Assembly (NCBI GenBank): GCA_965153355.1
Contig: OZ231128.1
Coordinates: forward strand, 7,378,001-7,442,000
Direction of reading: 5' to 3'
From: Flaccisagitta enflata
Lineage: Eukaryota > Chaetognatha > Sagittoidea > Aphragmophora
DNA length: 64,000 nucleotides
The position numbers and the translations under genes were made by a program. The notes under the pieces were generated by a model. The model was not told the DNA's origin, did no database searches, and was given only the letters and a program-made list of their open reading frames with translations. Below are positions 53,009 through 64,000 of this stretch, piece after piece; the first letter of the stretch is position 1; every line of letters starts with the position of its first letter.

Positions 53009-53050
53009 CATTTACGACTTTTTTCCTACGGCGATTAGCTGCCTTCATTG
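53009..53050 (+). CDS. internal exon candidate
   Basis: The 42-nt frame encodes FTTFFLRRLAAFI between the (CT)n-CTCAG acceptor and donor TTG then GTGAAA. Short; neighbours are unknown. Confidence 0.3.
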
Positions 53051-53320
53051 GTGAAAAAAAAGCTCCTCATATGTCGACTATACACTCCGCTATGTCGGTC
53101 CGTCGGTTGGTTGTTTTGTTGGTCTGTTGGTCTTTTTGGCGTTTTTGAGCTTTTTGAGCTCACTGCATCCGCCTTGATGCTCAAGTAATGTCTATCACTG
53201 CCTCTGCGCATCAACACGTGACTTGGGTAGCCTTGTATCCGGTCTTGTATTCTTTGAACCGAACTATTACATACAACCAGACCAAATTGTGAAAATCAGA
53301 CGACGACTCACACGTTGAAA

Positions 53321-53776
53321 AACAAGTCGCCCAAGGGCAATATGTGGTCAGTGATACCCGTTGCCCTGCTTTGCAAGATTATGAATGTTATTGGGGGGTA
53401 GCAGGGCAGTGGCCCTGAAGGGGACAAAGTCCTTTAGAACACAAGGAACTTTTGTTTATGCGTCCATCCACCCGTCTAACGGGTCTGTCTGCCTGGAACT
53501 CAAGGCCAGAGAGGGTCTAACAGAGGCCTGAGAGGGCTGCTTTGAGATTCAACAGGCCTGATTCAAGGTCTGAGAGGCCTCACTCCGGATGGCTGATTTT
53601 AGGCCTGAGAGGCCTGATCTGAGGCCTAGAATTCCTGATTTAAGGCCTGGGAAACCTGATTTGAGGTCTGGCAGGCCTGATTTGAGGTCTGAAAGGGGGC
53701 ACGAACAAATAAACAAACGAACAAAATAATGTCCCCCTTTGTTCTACAGGACTTTGTCTCCTTCAGGGCCGCTGCC
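53321..53776. mobile_element. family B element, copy with 21-bp repeats
   Basis: It starts AACAAGTCGCCCAAGGGCAAT, shared with 15528 onward. Arms GGGCAGTGGCCCTGAAGGGG (53404) and TTCAGGGCCGCTGCC (53776) enclose GAGGCCTGAGAGGC repeats. Confidence 0.7.
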
Positions 53777-53997
53777 TAATCAAGAAACAAAGAAAAAAAA
53801 GAATAAAGAAAAAAGAAAAAAAAAGTTAACAAAAACGAAAAAAAAAAAAAAAAAAAGAATGAAAAAGATTGGTACTGTTCTTGTATTTTTCTTTAAACTG
53901 CCTCAGGTTTTTCAACCTCTCCTCTCTTCTCGATATATAAGCTGTAAATTTCTATTTCCTTCCCCCACAGTGCTCAAGTCAATAGGTCATACTCTTC

Positions 53998-55424
53998 TTT
54001 TTAGTCGCGTGCACGCGACTCTACAACCCGCTCTGTCCGTCGGTCGGTTGGTCCGTCGGTCGGTCCGTCGGTCGGTCCGTCGGTAACACTTTGCTTTTTT
54101 GCGTCTTTTTGGGTCGTCTGGAGTTATTTTGAGTCATTTTTTGTTGTTTTTGGGAATTATTGGTTGCTTTTAGTCATTTTTGGTCATTTTGGTCACTTTG
54201 GTCATTTTGGTCATTTTGGTCATTTTGGTCATTTTGGTCATTTTGGTCAATTTGGTCATTTTTGGTCAATTTTGGTCATTTTTGATCAATTTTAATCAAT
54301 TTTGATCATTTTTGGTCATTTTTGGTCATTTTTGGTCATTTTGGTCATTTTTGGTCATTATGGTCATTTTTGGTCATTTTTGGCCATTTTTGATCATTTT
54401 TGATCATTTTTGATCATTTTTGATCATTTTTGATCATTTTTGATCATTTTTGATCTTTTGATCATTTTCTGTCATATTTGGTCATTTTGGTCATTTTTGG
54501 TTATTTTTGGTCATTTTTGGTTAAAGTCTGCTGGTTAAAGTCTGCTGGTTGAAGTCTGCTGGTTAAAGTCTGCTGGTTAAAGTCTGCTGGGTAAAGTCTG
54601 ATGGTTAAAGTCTCATGGTTTAAATCTGCTGGTTTAAATCTGCTGGTTTTAGTCTGCTGATTTAAATCTTATGGGTTTAGTCTGCTGGTTAAAGTCTGCT
54701 GGTTTGAATCTGCTGGTTTAAGTCTGCTGGTTTAAGTCTGCTGGTTTAAATCTAATGGTTTAAGTCTGCTGGTCTAATGGTTTAAGTCTGCTGGTTTAAG
54801 TCTGCTGGTTAAAATGATATTAAAGATAAGTATGGTTTAAGTCTGGTTTAAGTCAGGTTTAAGTCTTGTTAAAGTCTTGTTAATGTCTGGTTTAAGTCTG
54901 GTTTAAGACTGGTTCATGTCTGATTTATGTCTGGTTTAGGTCTGGGTAAGGTCTGGTTTAGGTCTGGTCTATGTCTGGTTTTTGTCTGGTTTATGTTTGA
55001 TTTAGGTCTGATTTAGGTCTGGTTTTGGTCTGGTTTTGGTCTGGTTTTGGTCTGGTTTAATTCTGGTTTGAGTCTGGTTTGAGCCTGGTTTGAGCCTGGT
55101 TTGAGCCTGGTTTCGGTCTGGTTTAAGTCTGGTTTGAGTCTGGTTTGAGTCTGGTTTGAGTCTGGTTTGAGTCTGGTTTGAGTCTGGTTTGAGTTTGGCT
55201 TAAATCTGGTTTATGTCTGGTTTATGTCTGGTTTATGTCTGGTTTATGTCTGATTTAGGTCTGGTTTCGGTCTGGTTTAATTCTGGTTTGAGTCTGGTTT
55301 GAGTCTGGTTTGGGTCTTCTTGGGTTGCGTTTAAGTCTGGTTTTTGATAAAAAGATACAATAAGGAGTCAGGTCAGTTCAGCTATTTTTGTCCTGCACGC
55401 GACTTATAGGTGTTGGCCTTGTTT
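53998..55424 (+). mobile_element. hairpin element, GTCGCG subtype, longest copy (1.43 kb)
   Basis: It starts TTTTTAGTCGCGTGCACGCGACT, CTACAACCCGCTCTGTCC. It ends GCACGCGACTTATAGGTG, TTGGCCTTGTTTT. The interior is three successive tandem arrays: TTTTTGGTCA (54110-54520), GGTTTAAGTCTGCT (54530-54810) and TCTGGTTTGAG (54840-55340). Confidence 0.8.
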
Positions 55425-55683
55425 TAATAGAATTCACGCGTGTTCACCGTGTTTCCGGCTTTGTCCGTCCGTCCGTCCGTCAGTTCGTCTGTCGGTTCGT
55501 CCGTCGGTGCGTCCGTCGGTCCGTCCGTCGGTCTGTCCGTCCGTGAGCACGAGTCGAAAAGTGTGAAAACGCGCATTTCCACCCCTGCCCAACTGTCCGC
55601 AACTGGTGGCCGTGTATCCGGCCTTGTTTCCTTTTTCCTTGTCCTTCTTTTGTTGCTCACGCCCTATTGTTTATAGTTTGTCA

Positions 55684-55743
<60 letters not shown>

Positions 55744-56003
55744 TCTATCCTTTTTGCTCTCTTTGGGCTAAATCTATCTCTACCAATATGTCCATTTGGC
55801 TGCTGCAACGTTAATCTCACTTTCTCACTCTTGGTCCGTGATTTTTTGGTTATTTACAGTGTTATAAGTCATTGTTTATGATACTGTCATTGGGTTTAAA
55901 AGCCCTTGTTACAGTTCACAGAATGGTAAAAAAGGTTCTTTGACTCTCGATGTATCTAAATGTAAAAAGAAAATGGTATGTAAGCAGAGATTAGGTATCG
56001 AGA
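54491..56003. repeat. 1.5-kb direct duplication, copy 1
   Basis: Nearly identical to 61589-63119. It covers part of the long hairpin element, a second element end (GTATCCGGCCTTGTTT at 55613-55629), a (GTCT)n run and the first half of the exon at 55869-56152. Differences are array lengths and one 13-bp insertion in copy 2. Confidence 0.9.
55431..55629 (+). mobile_element. hairpin element, GTTGCG subtype with decayed start
   Basis: (GTCC)n and GTCGGTTCG repeats, GAGTCGAAAAGTGTGAAAAC, CCCCTGCCCAACTGTCCGC, GGCCGTGTATCCGGCCTTG. The starting hairpin is replaced by TTCACGCGTGTTCACCGTG. Confidence 0.55.
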
Positions 56004-56152
56004 AAGAAAATGGGATTTATTGGAAGGACCAAAAGGACGATATGGATGGGGTTACCATCCCTACACCCTACTTACAGCAATTCTATTTACATGGTTCAGA
56101 CTTCCTTCGAGCGGATACTAAGTTGCATATAGATAGAAACAAGAGAACGTGA
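55869..56152 (+). CDS. terminal exon, unknown protein
   Basis: After a gttatttacagtgttataag acceptor region the frame reads YDTVIGFKSPCYSSQNGKK, GSLTLDVSKCKKKMVCKQR, LGIEKENGIYWKDQKDD, MDGVTIPTPYLQQFYLHG, then a basic tail, stop at 56150-56152. It is 94 codons of mixed composition with no repeats. An internal ATG-GTATGT is donor-like and may be used. The first half is duplicated at 62958-63119. The protein is not recognised. Confidence 0.5.
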
Positions 56153-56743
56153 GGCATAATGGCTAGTTTCTGAAGGAAGCATATTTTTCCTTCGTTTGTT
56201 TGTTCGTCATTCAAAATCTGTCTTTTCCGGGTCAGTCATAAACCAATCACAAAGCGAGGCGTGTTTATCATTTTCTACCAAAATTCTCATAATTGAGTCT
56301 CACTTTAGGCATTTGTTTGCTAATCATTCTTGATACAATAGGAGAGGCCAAGTAGTTAAACTTTTCCCAAAGAATCAGTCCTTTCTGGATCAGCAAAATC
56401 TAGTAATAGATAAAGTAATAAAGTAATGTGATGAAGTAATAAATCGCAATTCCCAATTGGGCTTTTTGGTACATACTTCTTTGGACAGCAGATCTACGTA
56501 TTGATACGTACAAAGAAATGAGAAAAATTATGAATCAACTAGAAATATTAAAGGAGAGTTCAACATGTGAAAAGGTTGATAAATAGGCAGATTTACGTAT
56601 TGATACGTACAACTAACAGAAAATTTACAAATGTGCAAGAAATACTAGAAAGAACCTTAACCTAGGAAAAGGTGAATAAATAGGATAAGTCACTACCCTC
56701 CCTCCTTGAAGGACCGACTCTTTGGGATTGACTTTGGCCGTGG

Positions 56744-56784
<41 letters not shown>
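56153..56784. other. mixed stretch with a 100-bp tandem pair
   Basis: TACGTATTGATACGTACAA, itself an inverted repeat (TACGTAT/ATACGTA), occurs at 56495 and 56594 in a twofold repeat. Otherwise no feature. Confidence 0.4.
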
Positions 56785-56788
<4 letters not shown>

Positions 56789-57195
56789 TTGTCAGCAGTT
56801 GGTATGCAGTGGTGGTGTAGTTGTTTTCGTCTGACTCATCCCCCGCAGATCCTTACCCAAAGTAGTCTATGTAAATAGTACTGAAGTTGGGGGGATCTGG
56901 CTAAGAATAGAACTAGCAAGGAGATAAGACAGTTGTCATTGTGAGAGAGACTGAAAGAGAGAGGCAGACAGAGTCAAATTTATTACGTTGTTAGCAGTTT
57001 GTATGCAGTAGTAGTAGTAGTAGTAGTAGAGGCTCCTAGCCATGTGAATGGACCTAGGAGTCGTTTTTTGTCTGACTCATCCCCCGCAGATCCTTACCCA
57101 ACGTAGTCTATGTAAATAGTACTGTAGTTGGGGGGATCTGGCTAAGAATCTAACTAGCAGGGAGATAAGGCAGTTGTTATTGTGCCTAGGCGTCA
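56785..57195 (-). repeat. LINE 3' region, tandemly duplicated module
   Basis: CTGACTCATCCCCCGCAGATCC, ATGTAAATAGTACTG and GGGGGGATCTGGCTAAGAAT occur twice (56830-56945 and 57070-57185). (TAG)n and (GA)n runs lie between and beyond. It is downstream of the ORF2 stop. Confidence 0.7.
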
Positions 57196-57214
57196 AAATT
57201 TTGAGTAGGATGAG

Positions 57215-59419
57215 TCACAGATGATTTTGAGTAGGAGATGGAGGAAGATTTGGTGGGCGCTGTGCAGGCAGGATAACATCTAGAGGGCTGCGGTGGGACC
57301 GATAGATGACTTTTTGATCCTTTGATGTACTTGCGCGAACTAGCTGTATCACTTCTGCCTCTCTTTCACTGATCAATTTGCCCAAAACTGGGTTCCCAAT
57401 CTTCATCTTGGTCACCATTTTGGAGCTCAGCTGCAGCAGACGGACCTTTATCATGGGCAGACAGGCACTTTCATGTAATATCTTCAGGCTGACATATCTG
57501 GGCAGACGGAGGCAGGTACGGATGGCCCGATTTTGAATTTTCTGCATTATGTCAAGTGTACTTTCTGGGGAATGGACAAAACAGACAGACCCATATTCAA
57601 AGATTGACCTGATATAAACTTTGTAAAGTCGGATGAGGATCTTTGGATCGGTCCCACCCCATGCCAATATTCTAAGGATATTCAGTCTTTTTTCTGCTCT
57701 TTGAGATAAAGCTTGAATATGATCCTTGAAATTGAGAGTTGAATTAATCTCAACACCAAGAAATTTTGCCTTAGATACCGGCCTCGCTACATCATTGAAA
57801 AGGAGGATTGCCAGGTTTTCTTCTAGCTTTCCCCGTTTCTTACTCAGAATGACCAAATTTGATTTGTCTCCGTTTAATTTCACCCGCCACTTACGGCACC
57901 ATCCTTCAACATCCTTCAGGTTGTAGCCAACACCATCGTGGCCAGCAGCTGACTTAGTTCTACAGTTCTTAAGATGGTCGGCTACCTCTTCCACTGTAGG
58001 TTGAGTCACCAGTGGAGAGTCATCCCCCTCTTCAGGCTCCAGATATTTGGCAATGGGGTTAGTAGTGAAAGCCATATTATTTTGTTGTATATATCTTTCA
58101 ACACTTATTTTCCAGCCATCGTCAAATCCCACAAATTCTGGAGTCTGATGCACTCGTTCCAGTCTATTGGCAAAAAGTTCTATTCTTTCTTCAGCTGTGC
58201 CAGCTATGTTCCCTAACTCATCTGAGATTTTCTTTGTGTGAACAGTTGTCCCCTCTTCATTGCAGGACAGTCTTTTGACAGATTGGAAGAATTTGCGGGG
58301 GTCAGGTTCTGCAGCTAGCTTGCTACAGGCAACTTCATGTCTGGCCTTTTGTTCAAGCTTTTGTTGCTTCTTTATCTGGCTACCAATTAGGTTGCTCTCT
58401 CTCTGAATGGTCTGAGCAGCCACTAAGTCGCCCCTAGCCATTGCAGCACTCTTCTCTCTGCGCAATTTTCGCTTCCTTTTTATAAGCGCCAGCACATGGG
58501 CTGAGACTGGTGTTGACCGGGTTCTTTTCTCCCTCAGTGGGCATGAGGCCTCGAAGGCCTCTCTTACCACATTAGGAAGGTCATTGGCTATTCTATCTAG
58601 TTCACTGGCTGTTTCAAAATTCAGGGGAAGAGAGCTTACTTTGTCATTTATTTGTTCCTTGAATCGAGTGCAGTCCATTTGAGAGACATTGCGGTAGAAA
58701 ATTGGATTGTTAGGTTGAGGATTGCCAAATGTTAGTTCACAGTGCAGGGGCAAATGATCGGACCCCACATCTTCACCAACAAAAAATTCAGGTTTCATAC
58801 TTGTTACAGCTCTATTGCCAATAATCAGATCGAGCACTTCCTCTCTACCATTTCTTGGGTCTATGCGTGTTTTGGAACCATCATTCAAAACAATCCAATT
58901 TTGGTCATCAAGGACATCTAAGAGGTCTGAGCCTGGGGTATCGGTTGAATTTGATCCCCAAGCAAGGTTTTTGCAGTTCAGGTCACCAGTGAAAATAGTA
59001 GCTGAATCTCTATACAAAGAATTTTGAAATATGCTAGGGTTGATCCTTTTTCCTGGCGGGTTATAAAAAGTAACTATTTTGAGACCTGGTCGATCTTTGT
59101 TTCCTTTAATCTCAATCCCGATTATTTCTTCCTGAAATTGAGATTTAAAAAAATTCCAGTTCAACCACATCCTTTATGGTTTCTTTGACCAGAATCAAAC
59201 TGCCGTGTTTCCCACTCATACCAATAGGTTCTCTTCTTGCAGCACAATAGTAACCTTTGATTAAAATATTTTTATCTTTATTTAACATAGTCTCATTTAT
59301 AGTTACTACCTCTGGGTGATTGTATTCACTCAGATAGTGCTCAAGATTTTCTTTATTTGCCCTAACACCCCGAATATTTAAGTGGATGATCCTATATTGA
59401 TACAAGATTTGATTAAAAT

Positions 59420-59423
<4 letters not shown>
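57215..59423 (-). pseudogene. LINE ORF2: endonuclease plus deleted reverse transcriptase
   Basis: ORF2 starts at 59423 in an ATGA overlap with the ORF1 stop. The first 92 codons (IIHLNIRGVRANKENLEHY, TINETML) are the endonuclease N-terminus. A one-base change in a run of seven T (about 59149-59155) shifts the frame into a 651-codon frame ending at 57215. That frame holds TGDLNCKNLAWGS and GSDHLPLHCEL (endonuclease) and a coiled basic linker. At about residue 405, SAAGHDGV, the first reverse transcriptase block, jumps directly to GWCRKWRVKLNGDKS, which normally follows the catalytic block. The segment with the FADD/YADD aspartates is therefore missing, probably near 200 residues, with the frame kept. 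The C-terminal LGVEINSTLNFKDHI and a closing region remain. Confidence 0.85.
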
Positions 59424-61210
<1,787 letters not shown>

Positions 61211-61588
61211 GAGGAGATGAGGAGACGCTTGTCTCTAATTAATGAAGATTCCTTGTTTGTTGTACTTTCACATTCCAGTACTGTCACCCGAAGCTAAGTA
61301 AAGCAAACGGGGCCACGACGCAACAAGGCAGAAAATGAATGTTTTTTTTTTTTTCTTTCCTTTGCTTTCGCCGAGATAGGAATTGAGATAAACAGACACT
61401 TAGTCGTTATTCTTCCCCCACATGGGAGACTCAGAGTCAGAGTCTTGGATTCGAGACTCGATTTTTTGGTTAGTTTTTTTTTTCGTGAAAATCAGAGAGC
61501 ATTCGTGTTTGTGTGATGGTAATTTAAACGTTCAAGAGGTTCAAGATGAATAATTCGTCCATGGCATGAGAGAGAAAATCGGATTTAT
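61211..61588. other. LINE leader and junction with the duplication
   Basis: No frame or regulatory motif could be supported; the 5' end of the LINE must lie here. Confidence 0.35.
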
Positions 61589-62770
61589 TCATTTTTGGTT
61601 ATTTTTGGTCATTTTTGGTTAAAGTCTGCTGGTTAAAGTCTGCTGGTTGAAGTCTGCTGGTTAAAGTCTGCTGGTTAAAGTCTGCTGGGTAAAGTCTGAT
61701 GGTTAAAGTCTCATGGTTTAAATCTGCTGGTTTAAATCTGCTGGTTTTAGTCTGCTGATTTAAATCTTATGGGTTTAGTCTGCTGGTTAAAGTCTGCTGG
61801 TTTGAATCTGCTGGTTTAAGTCTGCTGGTTTAAGTCTGCTGGTTTAAATCTAATGGTTTAAGTCTGCTGGTCTAATGGTTTAAGTCTGCTGGTTTAAGTC
61901 TGCTGGTTAAAATGATATTAAAGATAAGTATGGTTTAAGTCTGGTTTAAGTCAGGTTTAAGTCTTGTTAAAGTCTTGTTAATGTCTGGTTTAAGTCTGGT
62001 TTAAGACTGGTTCATGTCTGATTTATGTCTGGTTTAGGTCTGGGTAAGGTCTGGTTTAGGTCTGGTCTATGTCTGGTTTTTGTCTGGTTTATGTTTGATT
62101 TAGGTCTGATTTAGGTCTGGTTTTGGTCTGGTTTTGGTCTGGTTTTGGTCTGGTTTAATTCTGGTTTGAGTCTGGTTTGAGCCTGGTTTGAGCCTGGTTT
62201 GAGCCTGGTTTCGGTCTGGTTTAAGTCTGGTTTGAGTCTGGTTTGAGTCTGGTTTGAGTCTGATTTGAGTCTGGTTTGAGTTTGGCTTAAATCTGGTTTA
62301 TGTCTGGTTTATGTCTGGTTTATGTCTGGTTTATGTCTGATTTAGGTCTGGTTTCGGTCTGGTTTAATTCTGGTTTGAGTCTGGTTTGAGTCTGGTTTGG
62401 GTCTTCTTGGGTTGCGTTTAAGTCTGGTTTTTGATAAAAAGATACAATAAGGAGTCAGGTCAGTTCAGCTATTTTTGTCCTGCACGCGACTTATAGGTGT
62501 TGGCCTTGTTTTAATAGAATTCACGCGTGTTCACCGTGTTTCCGGCTTTGTCCGTCCGTCCGTCCGTCAGTTCGTCTGTCGGTTCGTCCGTCGGTGCGTC
62601 CGTCGGTCCGTCCGTCGGTCTGTCCGTCCGTGAGCACGAGTCGAAAAGTGTGAAAACGCGCATTTCCACCCCTGCCCAACTGTCCGCAACTGGTGGCCGT
62701 GTATCCGGCCTTGTTTCCTTTTTCCTTGTCCTTCTTTTGTTGCTCACGCCCTATTGTTTATAGTTTGTCA

Positions 62771-62846
<76 letters not shown>

Positions 62847-63119
62847 TCTATCCTTTTTGCTCTCTTTGGGCTAAATCTATCTCTACCAATATGTCCATTT
62901 GGCTGCTGCAACGTTAATCTCACTTTCTCACTCTTGGTCCGTGATTTTTTGGTTATTTACAGTGTTATAAGTCATTGTTAGGTATGTAAGTTTATGATAC
63001 TGTCATTGGGTTTAAAAGCCCTTGTTACAGTTCACAGAATGGTAAAAAAGGTTCTTTGACTCTCGATGTATCTAAATGTAAAAAGAAAATGGTATGTAAG
63101 CAGAGATTAGGTATCGAGA
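61589..63119. repeat. 1.5-kb direct duplication, copy 2
   Basis: Nearly identical to 54491-56003, offset 7098 bp at the left end. It includes copies of the hairpin element arrays, the element at 62518-62716, and a longer (GTCT)n run (62768-62841). Confidence 0.9.
62958..63119 (+). pseudogene. partial copy of the exon at 55869-56152
   Basis: It matches the first part of that exon except for a 13-bp insertion (TAGGTATGTAAG type) after GTCATTGTT, which shifts the frame. The match ends at GGTATCGAGA, after which the exon sequence is lost. Confidence 0.7.
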
Positions 63120-63283
63120 CCCGGCAATCCATGTATTGGTGCGGTCAAATGGGATAACGGATAACGGAAAATTCACCATGAAAACCGATCGCTCCTCTTC
63201 CTCTTCCTCCTCTTCCTCCTCCTTTTCCTTCCCCCTCCACTCTTCTATTCTTCCAAGATCCTTTGTTTCTTAAAGTCGATCTG

Positions 63284-63290
<7 letters not shown>

Positions 63291-63359
<69 letters not shown>
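63291..63359 (+). repeat. (CT)n microsatellite at a 3' splice site
   Basis: A pure CT run is followed by TTGACAG, the acceptor of the next exon. Confidence 0.85.
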
Positions 63360-63361
<2 letters not shown>

Positions 63362-63365
63362 ACAG

Positions 63366-63456
63366 TGTTTTGGCGAATGTATATCACAAGGATCATCATG
63401 AGTCAAATGCAATGAACCTTATACAAAATCTGTTCCTTCTACATTTACATGAATAA
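63366..63456 (+). CDS. terminal exon candidate
   Basis: After the (CT)n-TTGACAG acceptor, one base then VLANVYHKDHHESNAMNL, IQNLFLLHLHE, stop at 63454-63456. 29 codons, mixed composition. Upstream exons are not identified. Confidence 0.45.
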
Positions 63457-64000
63457 CGTGTAACCTTGTTTTGAATAGCGTCCAGTTATTTAGGGATAAC
63501 GAACTTCGTATAAAATGGCGGATTTTTACCATATAACGACCTCATAACGCCTGACTACTGACATACAGTAACGCAAATCTCTGTATGTAAGTCAATACTT
63601 AGCTGACTAGTTGATTTTGAGTAAAATAATTGGTTGTCGATCCTAACGTTAAACTGCAGTTATATAATACCGTGGTACTGCCCCTGCCCAGCCACCGGCA
63701 ATTTTCGCTCTGCATGGGGCTTATTCACGTCTCAGTTTATCTTTTCTGATCCTCATGTTTTGATTGACCAATGACTAGCTCTACAATTGATCAACGCACA
63801 ACACAACCAACGGATGAAGAGAACGATTCATTAATGAACCAAATGACAAACGGGCCGGCTGATTGACTCTTTGACATGGTACTCTTGCATTTCTTTTATA
63901 TATTTAAGTTATAGTAGATGTTGTCTAGACTTGGAAATACGGGGGAGCTCATAACCCGAGTATAGTGAGGGGACTGATATTTTGCTGATATAATGTATAG
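63457..64000. other. unannotated stretch
   Basis: It contains only a GCCCCTGCCCAGCCACCGGC relative of the hairpin-element box at about 63677. Confidence 0.35.

Overview
This window is nuclear DNA from an animal, probably an invertebrate; the lineage is not resolved. It holds no bacterial-type gene blocks. It does hold a Jockey-like LINE, a Penelope-like retroelement piece with a GIY-YIG endonuclease, hAT-, pogo- and mariner-type DNA transposons recognised by their terminal repeats and target duplications, and short GT-AG exons scattered among microsatellites and minisatellites. Most long open frames here are translations of simple repeats and are not genes.

Layout. From 14.2 kb down to 0.7 kb on the minus strand, ten short segments join with compatible splice phases into one host gene model of about 588 codons. 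It has a long Ser/Ala- and Lys-rich N-terminal part, one transmembrane segment and a Cys-containing, glycosylatable C-terminal part. Isolated exon candidates follow at 15.3, 16.3, 19.0, 20.9, 21.8-22.1, 25.7-26.3, 26.2-26.5, 27.0, 43.4-43.55, 46.7-47.2, 48.4-48.5, 51.5, 53.0, 55.9-56.15 and 63.4 kb. None of these was assigned to a known family. The LINE lies at 56.8-61.5 kb (minus) and the Penelope-like piece, with a hammerhead ribozyme motif, at 32.4-33.4 kb (minus).

The commonest interspersed repeat is a modular non-autonomous element, here called the hairpin element, with more than twenty copies or fragments. One end reads TTTTTAG plus a short palindrome plus CTATAAGAGG(C) plus GTCC-rich repeats. 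The other end carries half of the same palindrome in reverse complement, then a sequence ending GGCCTTGTTT. The palindrome differs between copies, but its two arms and the distal half-copy change together, and no target duplication is visible. A second modular family (family B) has long GGGCAGCGGCCCC inverted arms and a 21-bp internal repeat. Several insertions are nested, so a relative order can be read.

Three patterns link repeats to host genes. (CT)n microsatellites sit directly upstream of exons in the orientation of a polypyrimidine tract. Several intronic minisatellites are arrays of a neighbouring exon's splice junction. Some mobile elements sit inside or exactly at the edge of exons. 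Exon calls rest on splice signals, phase and reading-frame quality only, with no homology search or RNA evidence.
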